A stretch of 64,000 nt of DNA from Synechococcus sp. PCC 7336 (GCF_000332275.1 NZ_CM001776.1:3718008-3782007); one strand, 5' to 3'; numbered from the stretch's first letter, positions 8,792-17,718 are shown. Program-made: numbers and translations. Notes: generated by a model from the letters alone, not told the origin.

Positions 8792-9751
8792 TTATGCGGG
8801 AGATTCGGTCGAGCGAGTAGCGGCACGCGATCGCCACGCCACCAAGGTATAAGCCAACAACGTGCCGAGTAGCGCAGCCCCTACCGCTTGGTGGGTTACG
8901 GTCAGAGGTTCCACTTGCAAGTGCAGCCGGAAGGTGGCGCTGCCCACCGCTAATTGCGTCGCGAGCAGCAGGCCCGCCAGTTGCGACAGGCGATCGAGCA
9001 GGGGGGTTTTGTCAGGGGTCAGCCAAGTGGCGATCGCCACCGTCAGAGCGGCCAAACTGGCGGGAATAATGCCGAGCAGGTGGGCGTTCATCACGCCGCA
9101 CAGTTCCGATTCGCTGAAGCAGAGATGCAGTGCCCATTGGGACGCCACTAGGGCGCCGAGCAGACTTTGCAGGTAGACCAACAGGGTTGCGGTCAGTCCC
9201 AGCCAGGGGAGATGGGCCGCTACGGTCGTTGTTTGGAGGGGAGTGAGACCGACGGCGATCGCCAACACCAGACTAAAAAACAGCAGTCCCGTGCCTAAAT
9301 GGGCGGTGACAATGTCAAACCGCAGCAGTTCGATCACCGTCAGTCCCCCCAATACCCCCTGAAACACCACGAGAGCCAAAGCCGCTAAAGCCGCCCAGGG
9401 CAACCAGTTGGGCACAGATTTCCGAAACCACCAACTGACGCCAACTAGGGCGATCGTGCAAAACCCTACGGTGGAGGCAACCAGGCGGTGAAACCACTCT
9501 AAAAACACCTGTAGATTCATCTGGGCGCTAGGGACGAATTCGCCGTAGCACAGAGGCCAATCGGGACAAGCCAAGCCAGCATTCATGACGCGAGTGGCAC
9601 TGCCCAAAGCCATCAAAAAGAGCGTCAGACCCGCCAGAGCATACAGACAGCGGCGCAAATTGGCTAGCAGCGATTCGTCGAGATTGGAGGAAAATTCTTC
9701 AGCACCAGAGCCCTGAGGGATGGGGGAGTTGGGCCGGTAAGTGTTTTGCAT
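8792..9751 (-). CDS. ctaA: Heme A synthase (Cox15/CtaA)
   Basis: This enzyme oxidises heme O to heme A in the membrane. The protein is 319 residues with eight predicted transmembrane segments. Conserved features include [19 protein letters not shown] near the start, the heme-ligand histidines in [26 protein letters not shown] and VTHQAVGA, and the [10 protein letters not shown] cysteine pair. It precedes ctaB on the same strand and the two are probably co-transcribed. The C-terminus is short after the last helix, as in other cyanobacteria. Confidence 0.95.
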   Translation of the reverse strand: MQNTYRPNSPIPQGSGAEEFSSNLDESLLANLRRCLYALAGLTLFLMALGSATRVMNAGLACPDWPLCYGEFVPSAQMNLQVFLEWFHRLVASTVGFCTIALVGVSWWFRKSVPNWLPWAALAALALVVFQGVLGGLTVIELLRFDIVTAHLGTGLLFFSLVLAIAVGLTPLQTTTVAAHLPWLGLTATLLVYLQSLLGALVASQWALHLCFSESELCGVMNAHLLGIIPASLAALTVAIATWLTPDKTPLLDRLSQLAGLLLATQLAVGSATFRLHLQVEPLTVTHQAVGAALLGTLLAYTLVAWRSRAATRSTESPA

Positions 9752-10080
9752 ACAAGCAGCACAGATTCATGGCGATCGCGCAACAGACTGGCCGTTCCCC
9801 AATGCTTCGCTTATCCCGCAAACACCTAGGGTCTGACACTGGCTGCGCCTACTGCCACTCTAGAAACAGTCTTTAGAGAAGCCTCAAGCTTTAATGTTTT
9901 CTTCGAATTGTGTGGGAGTTTGACAGCTTAGTTACAATGTTTAAAAACAAGCTTAGATTTTGGACGATCGAGGCAGAATTGTTAAAATTTGGCCGCTACG
10001 GAAGCCGAAGATCGGGAGCTGAATGGAACGGCCACTGCCTCGATTCCCGAACTTGACATCCCAGATTGCGAGGATATTTG
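9752..10080. other. Divergent promoter region, ctaA versus small IF-2-like gene
   Basis: No gene is visible. This is the shared upstream region of ctaA (minus) and the small plus-strand gene. It is AT-richer around 9880-9990. AGGA at 10070-10073 is the ribosome-binding site for the ATG at 10081. Confidence 0.5.
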
Positions 10081-10314
10081 ATGGGCTTTGCCGATATCAC
10101 CATTGCCGAACTAGCGGAAGACTATCAGCTCGATGTGGATGAAGTGGTTGAGATGTGTCGGACTTTTGGCATTCCATTTGAGACGCCAGCTAGCTTCTTG
10201 GCCTTAGAAGATGCCAAGCGAATTATTCTTGCGGTACGCAGCCCGCGTACCGCAAGCATTCAACAGCCACTCGGGGAGGAGAATTCTGACAGGGTTCAAA
10301 CACCTCAGAGATAG
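10081..10314 (+). CDS. Small cyanobacterial protein resembling the IF-2 N-terminal subdomain
   Basis: This 77-residue protein, beginning MGFADITIAELAEDY, belongs to a short cyanobacterial family often labelled a translation initiation factor IF-2 domain. The conserved core runs to about residue 50 (VDEVVEMCRTFGI, then LALEDAKRIILAV). The fold resembles the small helical module at the IF-2 N-terminus, and the actual role is unknown. The last 25-30 codons cross a perfect 12-bp inverted repeat at 10228-10256, so the C-terminal tail may be a read-through of a structural or repeat element rather than conserved protein. Confidence 0.7.
   Translation: MGFADITIAELAEDYQLDVDEVVEMCRTFGIPFETPASFLALEDAKRIILAVRSPRTASIQQPLGEENSDRVQTPQR
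10228..10256. repeat. Perfect 12-bp inverted repeat inside a coding region
   Basis: CTTGCGGTACGC and GCGTACCGCAAG flank a 5-base loop (AGCCC). The predicted stem is very stable and lies about 60 bases before the stop codon. It could be an inserted palindromic repeat or a transcript-end structure. Confidence 0.8.
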
Positions 10315-10338
10315 GGTAACAGTCCGAGCCACGAGCCG

Positions 10339-12879
10339 CTAGAGACCCGCCCCCACAATTAAAGGCCAAAAGCCGCTTGTCATCGTCACAATGGCAGCAT
10401 GTTGGGGCAGCATAGCGGTCAATGGCTGGCGGGCAATTTTTTGGATCGCGATCGCACTGGCGATCGCCCCCGCGAGTAGAGTAGTGCCCTGCAAAAAGGC
10501 AATGACCGCCGGGTGAGCGACAATCGCAGGTAGCCCCGTGCCGCTCGCGCCAAACGTTGCCATCGTCACCGGCAATATTCGTCCGGCCTCCGTCAGTCCC
10601 AGCCGCCAATAATGGGCTAGAGTACCCCCCAAGACGAGGGGTAGGTAACCGTAAGCCAAGCTGGTAAACGGCTGCAGCTTGCCCTTGCTTCCGATCGCCA
10701 TTGTGGCGGCATAGGCCAGCAGGGCGATCGCTGCCGGCACCAGCAATACTGCCACAGACAGAGCTGCGTGGAGCCAGAAGCGATCGAACGAGATCGGTAT
10801 CTGCCACTGGGAGATAATTTCGGGCAGGCGATGGAGCAAAATGCCGCCGAAGAGGAGAAACAGCAGCGCCACTTCAGGCGATCGGGCGGTGTGGGTGGTC
10901 CACAGTTCGATACCGGGCGGACGCAAGTTGAACTCCACCGAGCGGTGCGGGCAAGCCTTGAGGCAGGTCATGCACAGCACGCAGTCTTTGTTCTCTTCCA
11001 TTTGAGCTGGATGGGAATAGAGGGGACACCCCTCTGTTTCCTGCCCTTCCCCCTTCTGCGGCCCGCCTTTATAACACTGGTAAGTGGTGCATTCTGCCGA
11101 GCAAATGCCCCGCTGCGCCCGCAGTTCCGTCATCGACAGTTTGGCAAATAGCCCATTCATTCCCCCAATTGGACATAAGTAGCGGCACCACAGCCGCCGC
11201 TCGAAAATCGCCGAGCAGACGATCGCCCCCCCCGTAATTAGCAGCAGCAACCAACTGGAGAGATAAGCCGTATTCTCCAAATCCCACAGTTCCTCCCAGA
11301 GGTAAATCGCGGCAAAGAGGGCAAACAAAAACCAGCCGCCATAGCGATCCATCTGCTGCCGGGGCCAACGGGCTAACGGACGGGGCCACAGCCACAGAGA
11401 CAGCTTTTGAACAATTTCTCCGTAAATCATGAAGGGGCAGATCGAGCACCACAATCGCCCCACAAACGGAAAGGCTATGAGGATGAGGGGCCACCACCAA
11501 GCCCAAAACAGGTTTAAGCCAATGTTGCGATCGCGGGTTTGCGGTCCTAGAAACAATAGCGTCACAACCAAAGCAAACAAGGGTGCAACCACCCAATAAT
11601 TAATCCGATCGGGCCACCAAGGGCTGCGCAAAAACTGGCGCAGTTGCGGATAAGCATTGAGCAAATTCCAGCGGAAGCGGTCATTGCGGTTGGTGGTCCC
11701 CCAAAACGTCTCTTCCGTCAGCACCGCTGCCCCATTCGACTGAGCGATCGCCCGCGAGATCGCACTCTCCAGCTCGGTAAAGTTGCCCGGAAAATCGTAC
11801 CCTTGTAACTGCCGCAATGCCTCTGGCGAGATCTGCGGGCGGGGCACCTTTTGCGAACGGCTGAACAAACTAATGGTGTAGTTCACCATTTGCTCGATAT
11901 CCGCTTTGCGCACGCGCACTGGCGGCAACTGGATAAAATGTTCCGCCAGCCGCTTGAAATCGAGCTGGGACAGCGTCCGCTCTGCCGTCGCCACGATGCG
12001 AGCTTGACTGGTGCGGAGGGGGGCAGGCCATTCCCCTTCGCGGCTGACGGGTTGGTAAGTGCCCGACTCTAACAAGCGCCCAATCTTGTCGTATAGAGTG
12101 GGGGGCAGCTCGTGCAGGTTGTTCAGCAGCAAGGTGCCGCGCCCCAGCCACTCGATCAGCCCCGGCTTGCCCCCCAGCTTGCCAAACAACTCCGAGCCGC
12201 TTGCCTGCAATAGATTGCAGTCAAGTTGAATCATGGGCTCCCGTCGCGAAGAGGAGCTGAAGTGAATCAGAGCCGCAACAATGTCTTTGCCCAATCCCGG
12301 CTCGCCAAAAATCACGACTGGAGCGCGATCGCCTGCCGCCGTGCGAATCGCCTGCCGAATCCGCACGGCATACCGACTCGATCCCACCACCCCTCGTCGA
12401 GCTTTGGTGACTCGATAGGGCAGCAACGCCTCTTGCCGCTTTTGCTCGTACTCCAACTGCGAAGCCACATCTTGGAGTTGGGCGGCCAACTGACGGGAGA
12501 GGGTTTGGGCAATTTCGGGATATTGCTGTGCGATCGCCGCAAAATCCGATTGCGGAACCAGCCAAAAGTGGCAATCGGAGAGGGCGATCGCCGTCCGCTC
12601 CGCAGGCTGCTCCAGCAATAGCTCCTGCAGGTATAGCACCGACCCAGGCAGACAGCTCATCGCCTGCGTCGGCCCGGTAGTGCCGCTGCGATAGGACTCC
12701 ACCCGACCCTGCCGGAGAATGTAGAGTGCTCCCGGCAGCGTTCCTTCCAAGACAATGCGGCGATTCTCTCGAATCTCTCTTTCCTGCATCGCTGAGGCGA
12801 TCGCCTCCAACACCTCTAGTGATAACGGCTTAAAAATGGTGTTCTGTTGCAGCCAAGCGGCCCGGTCCGATATTTCCAT
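10339..12879 (-). CDS. cNMP-binding / sigma54-activator-like AAA+ / membrane polyferredoxin fusion
   Basis: This 846-residue protein has three parts. Residues 1 to about 140 form a cyclic-nucleotide-binding-like beta-roll (REIRENRRIVLEG, LYILRQGRVESY). Residues about 160-400 resemble the AAA+ core of sigma54 activators: Walker A GEPGLGKD (192-199), degenerate Walker B-like LLLNNLHELP (about 250-259, lacking the DE pair), and the late FPGNFTELESAI. The GAFTGA loop that contacts sigma54 is absent. Residues 425-846 contain several membrane helices and NapH/NosR-like cysteine clusters: CxxC at 478/481, then CRYLCP, CSAECTTYQC and the ferredoxin-like CVLCMTCLKACP. Cyanobacteria are known to lack sigma54, so the AAA+ part probably serves another purpose, perhaps nucleotide- or redox-controlled gating. 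The combination suggests a membrane redox sensor or electron carrier. The function is unknown. Confidence 0.8.
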   Translation of the reverse strand: MEISDRAAWLQQNTIFKPLSLEVLEAIASAMQEREIRENRRIVLEGTLPGALYILRQGRVESYRSGTTGPTQAMSCLPGSVLYLQELLLEQPAERTAIALSDCHFWLVPQSDFAAIAQQYPEIAQTLSRQLAAQLQDVASQLEYEQKRQEALLPYRVTKARRGVVGSSRYAVRIRQAIRTAAGDRAPVVIFGEPGLGKDIVAALIHFSSSSRREPMIQLDCNLLQASGSELFGKLGGKPGLIEWLGRGTLLLNNLHELPPTLYDKIGRLLESGTYQPVSREGEWPAPLRTSQARIVATAERTLSQLDFKRLAEHFIQLPPVRVRKADIEQMVNYTISLFSRSQKVPRPQISPEALRQLQGYDFPGNFTELESAISRAIAQSNGAAVLTEETFWGTTNRNDRFRWNLLNAYPQLRQFLRSPWWPDRINYWVVAPLFALVVTLLFLGPQTRDRNIGLNLFWAWWWPLILIAFPFVGRLWCSICPFMIYGEIVQKLSLWLWPRPLARWPRQQMDRYGGWFLFALFAAIYLWEELWDLENTAYLSSWLLLLITGGAIVCSAIFERRLWCRYLCPIGGMNGLFAKLSMTELRAQRGICSAECTTYQCYKGGPQKGEGQETEGCPLYSHPAQMEENKDCVLCMTCLKACPHRSVEFNLRPPGIELWTTHTARSPEVALLFLLFGGILLHRLPEIISQWQIPISFDRFWLHAALSVAVLLVPAAIALLAYAATMAIGSKGKLQPFTSLAYGYLPLVLGGTLAHYWRLGLTEAGRILPVTMATFGASGTGLPAIVAHPAVIAFLQGTTLLAGAIASAIAIQKIARQPLTAMLPQHAAIVTMTSGFWPLIVGAGL

Positions 12880-12965
12880 TGCAGCACCCCGCTAGCACGG
12901 ATACTGCTAACCTAGCGAGGTTTTGTGGCAAACGGCGATCTCCCCAAAATCTGCAATACTCTTCT

Positions 12966-13274
12966 TTACAAAAGCCATTCAGAAGCCCGCTCCCCCAGAT
13001 CTAGCGGAATCGATACCGCCTTGCCCAAGCGGGGGCGCTGGCGGGTGGCCTGTAACTGCTGCAGGGCAAACTCCAACACCCCCCAATCGGCCAATCGCTC
13101 CAAGATGGCCTCGAGGTGCTGAGTATATTCCTCGGCGGTGAGGGGAAACGAGCGCTGCCCCAGATACTTCCACATAACCAACAACAGCACCCGACTGCCC
13201 CGCCGCTGCAGTTGAACGTCATACGCTCTGCCCCACTTTTGTTCGATCGAGCGGCGAAAGTCTTCTCCAGTCAT
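12966..13274 (-). CDS. DUF3067 family protein
   Basis: This 102-residue protein begins MTGEDFRRSIEQKWGR, followed by LLLVMWKYLGQRSFPLTAEEY and the C-terminal RPRLGKAVSIPLDLG. These match the DUF3067 family of cyanobacteria and plastids, whose function is unknown. The length is normal. It is divergent from petC with about 305 bp between them. Position next to petC-petA is compatible with a role connected to the b6f complex, but nothing in the sequence shows one. Confidence 0.85.
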   Translation of the reverse strand: MTGEDFRRSIEQKWGRAYDVQLQRRGSRVLLLVMWKYLGQRSFPLTAEEYTQHLEAILERLADWGVLEFALQQLQATRQRPRLGKAVSIPLDLGERASEWLL

Positions 13275-13579
13275 GGCCTTAGAGCATTTTTCAGCTTAGA
13301 AATATACATTCTGTCCCGAAAGAGCTTAGAGGTTCTGGGCTTGAAAATTAGAGCGTACACTGCCCACCTGAAAATTGCTCTAGAATAATGGCTTTACATT
13401 TTGTAGCGCGATCGCGATCGGAAAGGTCGCTAAGATGGAAATGTCAAGTTTTGTAAGCTTTACTCATCTCCAGTTCAAGTTTCTCAACTTAACATCCTGT
13501 CGTTTACACTATGTACCGACACTTCGTTGTCCCGGCGCTGTACCTACGTATCGCGCAGTTTTAGTCATCAGAGTAAGCC
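13275..13579. other. Divergent promoter region between DUF3067 and petC
   Basis: No gene. It contains overlapping HIP1-like GCGATCGCGATCG near 13409-13421 and AT-rich blocks that could hold the petC promoter, but no clear -35/-10 pair can be defended. Confidence 0.45.
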
Positions 13580-14095
13580 ATGACCGAAGCATCGAGCATT
13601 GAATCTCCCAGTATGGGACGCAGACAAGCCTTAACCGCCCTATTGGGCGGATCGATTGGAGTAGTCGCCCTCGGGGCACTGTATCCGTTCGTAAAATACT
13701 TTATTCCTCCGTCCTCAGGCAGTGGTTCTGCTGGGGTATTGGCTCAAGATGCCCAAGGCAATCCCATCAGCGTGGCCGCTACCTTAGCCTCCAATCCTGC
13801 CAAGGCCCGCGTGCTCGCCCAAGGGCCCAAAGGCGATCCCACCTACGTCGTGATCGACGACTCGGCAGTGGCCAACTATGGCCTCAACGCCATTTGCACC
13901 CACCTCGGTTGCGTGGTGCCCTGGAACGCCGGTCTCGACCTATTTAAGTGCCCTTGCCACGGGTCTCAATATGCCCCCAACGGCAAAGTGGTGCGCGGCC
14001 CTGCCCCCAAGTCTTTGGGATTGGTCGCAGCAGCTGTGGAAGGGGACAACGTTCGTTTCTCCACTTGGGAAGGCGAAGACTTCCGCGACACCTAA
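13580..14095 (+). CDS. petC: Cytochrome b6f Rieske iron-sulfur protein
   Basis: This is the Rieske subunit of cytochrome b6f, which passes electrons from plastoquinol to cytochrome f on the lumenal side of the thylakoid membrane. The 171-residue protein has a [12 protein letters not shown] Tat-like membrane anchor, a flexible glycine/serine hinge (SSGSGSAG), and both cluster-binding boxes: C106-T-H108-L-G-C111 and C124-P-C126-H127-G-S. The paired disulfide cysteines C111 and C126 are present. petA follows 111 bp downstream, the normal cyanobacterial petCA operon. Confidence 0.97.
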   Translation: MTEASSIESPSMGRRQALTALLGGSIGVVALGALYPFVKYFIPPSSGSGSAGVLAQDAQGNPISVAATLASNPAKARVLAQGPKGDPTYVVIDDSAVANYGLNAICTHLGCVVPWNAGLDLFKCPCHGSQYAPNGKVVRGPAPKSLGLVAAAVEGDNVRFSTWEGEDFRDT

Positions 14096-14206
14096 ACCCC
14101 GAATGTTCGCCACTCAGTTGGGCGACTCAACTCAAATGGATCGCTCCACTGGGCGAGCTTGCTGAGTTTGTCTCTATTGTTTTCTCGGCCTTTTAGATAC
14201 GCTCTC

Positions 14207-15190
14207 ATGATTAGAATTTTGCTTGCGGCGATCGCCTGCTTGGCCTTCCTGTTTACCTCTGCCGATCGGGCATCCGCCTATCCTGCCTACGCACAAGCGG
14301 CTTACGACAACCCGCGCGAAGCCACTGGAAAAATTGTCTGCGCCAACTGTCACTTGGCCGAAAAGCCCACCCGCTTAGAGCTGCCCCAAGCCGTCACCCC
14401 CGGCAAGGTGTTCCAAGCCAAAGTGGAAATTCCCTATGACACTTCCGTTCAGCAGGTGACTGGCGACGGTTCCCTAGGTGGCCTCAACGTGGGGGCCGTG
14501 GTGGTATTGCCCGAGGGCTTCCGTCTGGCCACTGAAGCGGAAATGGGTCCGAAGCTGTATGAAGAGACGGCTGACCTCTATATCCAGCCCTTCAATGAGG
14601 AGCGACCCAATATTCTAGTGGTCGGTCCTATCTCGGGCGAAGACCATCAGGAAATCGTTTTCCCGGTCATGACCCCCGACCCCGCCGAAGACGATTCTGT
14701 CGCGTTCATGAAGTACCTGGTTTCCGCAGGTGGCAACCGAGGTCGGGGCCAAATTAATCCCGACGGCAGCATCAGCAATAACAATCAGGTCAAAGCCTCT
14801 GCTGCTGGCACAATTTCAGCCATTACGGAAGTGCCCGATCCCTTCGATCCACCCGTCGCTGCTGCTGTCGATCGCGTCGACCTGAGCCCCTACTACACTC
14901 CCCTCTCTATCGTCACCATTGATACGGCTGAGGGTTTGGTTGATGAAATTATTCTTGCCGGTCCTCAGTTGCTGGTCAGTGTGGGCGATCGGGTTGAAGT
15001 GGGTACTGTACTGACCAATAACCCCAATGTTGGCGGTTTCGGTCAAGCGGATCGGGAAATCGTGCTGCAGAACCCCACCCGCGTGAAGTGGCTGATTGCC
15101 TTCTTGGCTGCTGTTGCTTTGGCCCAAATTCTGTTGGTGCTGAAGAAGAAGCAAATCGAGAAGATTCAACTGGCAGAAGGTTTGGTATAA
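14207..15190 (+). CDS. petA: Cytochrome f
   Basis: This is the large c-type heme subunit of cytochrome b6f, which reduces plastocyanin or cytochrome c6 in the lumen. I chose the ATG at 14207, giving 327 residues with a signal peptide cut after SADRASA. The mature protein starts at Y25 (YPAYAQ), whose amino group is the axial heme ligand in this family. The heme site is C45-A-N-C48-H49. A single C-terminal membrane helix (WLIAFLAAVALAQILLVL) is followed by a basic stromal tail. It is in an operon with petC and followed by a strong hairpin. Confidence 0.97.
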   Translation: MIRILLAAIACLAFLFTSADRASAYPAYAQAAYDNPREATGKIVCANCHLAEKPTRLELPQAVTPGKVFQAKVEIPYDTSVQQVTGDGSLGGLNVGAVVVLPEGFRLATEAEMGPKLYEETADLYIQPFNEERPNILVVGPISGEDHQEIVFPVMTPDPAEDDSVAFMKYLVSAGGNRGRGQINPDGSISNNNQVKASAAGTISAITEVPDPFDPPVAAAVDRVDLSPYYTPLSIVTIDTAEGLVDEIILAGPQLLVSVGDRVEVGTVLTNNPNVGGFGQADREIVLQNPTRVKWLIAFLAAVALAQILLVLKKKQIEKIQLAEGLV

Positions 15191-15237
15191 TCCGTTTCAC
15201 CTCTTCAATCCCAATTACTCGCACCAGTTAAAATCTC

Positions 15238-15272
15238 GCGAACCCCGTCGGAGCTCAGCCGACGGGGTTCGC
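15238..15272 (+). terminator. Hairpin after petA
   Basis: GCGAACCCCGTCGG (15238-15251) and CCGACGGGGTTCGC (15259-15272) pair perfectly over 14 bp around a 7-base loop, 47 bp past the petA stop. There is no U-tract, so it may act as an RNA 3'-end stabiliser or a factor-aided terminator. It also marks the left boundary of the restriction cassette. Confidence 0.7.
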
Positions 15273-15329
15273 TGTAAGCCCAACATTCGCGCTGAGTGAC
15301 CGACAACTTGCTCCAATATCGGTTGATTG

Positions 15330-15827
15330 TTATACTTCGTCTACTTCAGCAGCATATAGGAGCTCCCCATGCTGCTTCACATACTTCAATGGGATTTTAG
15401 GATTGTTGATATCCTTGCCACCTTCGCTGTGCCACTTCTCTTCCCATTTTGAATAAAAGGACTCCAGATCTAATGGTGTAAGTTTATAAATATTTAGCAA
15501 ATTGATTCCCCTATAAACAGAGAAGATCCAATCCACTTTCCTATATTTTTCAATAATGCGAGGATTGATATGGTGGTGAGTAGAAAAGCTCTTAGTGAGA
15601 GCTACGTTCAGTGACTTTAACTCAAACTCATTCCCATCTGAATCTCTGGCATCATTCCCTTCCCTTCCAGGCAAAATTTCTAGCCCTGTCAGTAGCAAGA
15701 CTTGCAAAAGCTTGCCGCCATTATCTTGAAAAATATCATTGACACCATGTTTAAGTGCTAACTCTTGATAACGCTGGATGTACGGAAATAGTTCGTCAAG
15801 AATTGCTTTGTCTGGATGAGAATTCAT
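15330..15827 (-). CDS. PvuII-like type II restriction endonuclease
   Basis: The 165-residue protein is clearly homologous to R.PvuII (157 residues), which cuts CAGCTG. It shares the long [19 protein letters not shown] stretch. The metal-binding catalytic residues correspond to D59, E69 and K71 (PvuII D58, E68, K70), and the DNA-reading STHHHINP loop (H84-H86) is kept. The C-terminal [10 protein letters not shown] is also conserved. The start overlaps the controller gene by 4 bases (ATGA). Base composition is more AT-rich than the flanks and no HIP1 site occurs in the cassette, signs of horizontal transfer. Predicted specificity is CAGCTG, by homology. Confidence 0.93.
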   Translation of the reverse strand: MNSHPDKAILDELFPYIQRYQELALKHGVNDIFQDNGGKLLQVLLLTGLEILPGREGNDARDSDGNEFELKSLNVALTKSFSTHHHINPRIIEKYRKVDWIFSVYRGINLLNIYKLTPLDLESFYSKWEEKWHSEGGKDINNPKIPLKYVKQHGELLYAAEVDEV

Positions 15828-16045
15828 TCTGGTTCTTCCCTAAGAAGTTCAGTAATGTCAACCTCTAGGGCTTTTGCCAAGCGTTCCATATTGTCAATCG
15901 ATACATTGCGTTCACTCCGCTCGACAGAACCAACGTATGTCCGATGCAGACCTGCCATGCTGGCGAGTTCTTCTTGCGAAAGTCCTCTGATTTGGCGGAT
16001 CTGCCTCAAGCGCTTGCTAAAGATCCTTCTCGCGTTAGATGACAC
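15824..16045 (-). CDS. Restriction controller (C) protein, XRE-family HTH
   Basis: This 73-residue protein has a GTG start and contains [16 protein letters not shown], then [18 protein letters not shown] and [14 protein letters not shown], the helix-turn-helix pattern of C.PvuII-like controllers. In such systems C binds C-boxes upstream of its own gene, first activating C-R transcription and then limiting it, so that the methylase acts before the nuclease appears. The gene is divergent from the methylase and overlaps the nuclease gene, the same order as in PvuII. Confidence 0.92.
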   Translation of the reverse strand: MSSNARRIFSKRLRQIRQIRGLSQEELASMAGLHRTYVGSVERSERNVSIDNMERLAKALEVDITELLREEPE

Positions 16046-16088
16046 AGCTTATAGACGTTGACATAGCCTCTATAATTGAGAGGTTGAT

Positions 16089-16114
16089 GACTATAGGTCT
16101 ACAGACTATAAGTA
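16089..16114. promoter_or_regulatory. Candidate C-box operator pair
   Basis: Two related motifs, GACTATAGGTC (16089-16099) and GACTATAAGTA (16104-16114), are spaced 15 bp start to start between the divergent controller and methylase genes. They resemble the GACT-N3-AGTC C-boxes recognised by PvuII-type controllers. The second lies about 16 bases before the methylase ATG, so binding could also repress the methylase. Confidence 0.65.
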
Positions 16115-16130
16115 GCGTTCAGGAGAAGCT

Positions 16131-17177
16131 ATGCCCCCAAAGCAAATGAAGTTCCCAGTGGATATTGAACAATTTAGACATGCACCAACCTATCAGACTG
16201 GTTTTGGAGCAGCCTTCTTAGGGGATTCTCTCAAGCTATTGAATCAGCTTCCCGATAATAGTATCAATCTAGTATTAACGAGTCCACCTTTTGCTCTTCA
16301 GAGAAAAAAAGAATATGGAAATAAGAATCAAAGTGAATACATTGAATGGTTGGCACAATTTGCTTCACTGGTTTACCAAAAATTAAAGGATGATGGTAGT
16401 TTTGTCTTAGATTTAGGCGGAGCTTATGAAAAAGGTAAGCCTGTTAGAAGTCTTTATAATTTTAGAATTCCGATTTACTTCTGCGATAAAATCGGATTCT
16501 TTTTGGCAGAAGATTTTTACTGGTTTAATCCTTCAAAGTTGCCGAGCCCAATCGAGTGGGTCAATAAACGAAAAATAAGAGCAAAGGATTCAGTCAATAC
16601 AGTTTGGTGGTTCAGTAAATCAGAATTTCCTAAGGCAGACGTGACAAGGGTTTTAACTGAATATAGCTCTAGAATGAAGAAGCTTCTTGAAGACCCAGAG
16701 AAGTTTTACGATCCTAAGAAGCGTCCTTCCGGTCACGATATTGGCAAAGGGTTTGGTAAAAATAACGGTGGGGCAATTCCTTCTAATCTCCTGCAAATCC
16801 CTAATTCTGATTCAAATGGTCAATATCTGAGAGGTTGCAAAGCTTTGGGTTTAAAAGCACATCCAGCACGTTTCCCGAGTAAGCTACCGGAGTTTTTTAT
16901 CCGCTTTCTCACAGACCCCTGCGATCTTGTTGTTGATATATTTGCTGGCTCAAACACGACTGGCTTTGTGGCCGAGCAAGAATGTCGTTATTGGTTAGCT
17001 TTTGAAAATGAGCGGCAATATCTTGCGGCTTCTGCTTTTCGGTTTATGCAAGAAGATGTAGGAGAGCACAATCTAAGCCATTACTATCAAAAAATCATGC
17101 TAGGTGAATCAGTTGAAGTAGGCCCAGATGCCAAGCAGTTAAGGCTCTTTGAGAAGGCAAGCAAGTACCGACCCTAA
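16131..17177 (+). CDS. PvuII-like DNA (cytosine-N4) methyltransferase
   Basis: The 348-residue protein has the beta-class order, with the catalytic TSPPFALQRKKEYGN motif IV near residue 50-64 and the SAM-binding DIFAGSNTTG near 266-275. This matches M.PvuII, which methylates the inner cytosine of CAGCTG at N4. AGGAG precedes the ATG by about 6 bases. It is divergent from the C and R genes. The AT-rich codon use differs from neighbouring petA. It should protect the host, whose own sequence has CAGCTG sites, for example inside the tRNA-Thr gene and the terminator at 22358. Confidence 0.94.
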   Translation: MPPKQMKFPVDIEQFRHAPTYQTGFGAAFLGDSLKLLNQLPDNSINLVLTSPPFALQRKKEYGNKNQSEYIEWLAQFASLVYQKLKDDGSFVLDLGGAYEKGKPVRSLYNFRIPIYFCDKIGFFLAEDFYWFNPSKLPSPIEWVNKRKIRAKDSVNTVWWFSKSEFPKADVTRVLTEYSSRMKKLLEDPEKFYDPKKRPSGHDIGKGFGKNNGGAIPSNLLQIPNSDSNGQYLRGCKALGLKAHPARFPSKLPEFFIRFLTDPCDLVVDIFAGSNTTGFVAEQECRYWLAFENERQYLAASAFRFMQEDVGEHNLSHYYQKIMLGESVEVGPDAKQLRLFEKASKYRP

Positions 17178-17250
17178 CAGCCGCTAACGAGTGACTCTTA
17201 CGATCTGGCCTGTACCGGCGCATTGCACGAGAGAGCAATAACTTCAATCC

Positions 17251-17649
17251 TCATTCCGATCGCGTTTCCGATCGCGGTTGAAAACTCGTACATCCAGCAC
17301 AAGGTCCCAGCGGATTGGGGGCACAGCGCAGCAGGGGCGATCGGGCGTTGTATTCGCAAGTGCTATCGCCAATCACCCACTGACCGTTCATCAGACTTCG
17401 CTCGCGATCGCCGTTTCCCGGCACCAGTTCCGCCGCTTCGGGAGCAGGACGCACAAAGGCCCGAATGGCATCCAGGACATAGCGACCCGCTCGCAATTGA
17501 TAGTAATGACGCTTCTCTAAAATGGTGTAGGTGTTATTGCCCAGTTGAATGGTGTGACCGGGGTAGGGCGTCCAATTCAGACGCAGCTTCTCAAATGTTT
17601 CTCCGGTGCGGGCATCGACCAGTTGGACGGGCAAGGGTGGAGCGGGCAT
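17251..17649 (-). CDS. DUF6464 family protein
   Basis: This 132-residue cyanobacterial conserved protein has an N-terminal beta-rich region (LPVQLVDARTGETFEKLRL) and a C-terminal cysteine-containing segment (STCEYNARSPLLRCA, then NPLGPCAGC). Four cysteines there could bind a metal. It fits the DUF6464 family, with no known function. It ends convergently with the methylase gene 73 bp away and follows the DUF2993 gene on the same strand at 69 bp. Confidence 0.75.
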   Translation of the reverse strand: MPAPPLPVQLVDARTGETFEKLRLNWTPYPGHTIQLGNNTYTILEKRHYYQLRAGRYVLDAIRAFVRPAPEAAELVPGNGDRERSLMNGQWVIGDSTCEYNARSPLLRCAPNPLGPCAGCTSFQPRSETRSE

Positions 17650-17718
17650 ATGTGGCGATCGCGGGAGGGGGTCAGCAGTTCTTCCCAGAATAACAGCGGC
17701 CAGTAAATCGAAGCGCAG

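Noticed and set aside
8694-8837. N-terminal extension of CtaB upstream of 8693
   Set aside because: It would run into the ctaA 3' end and shows no homology. CtaB starts normally at the ATG at 8693.
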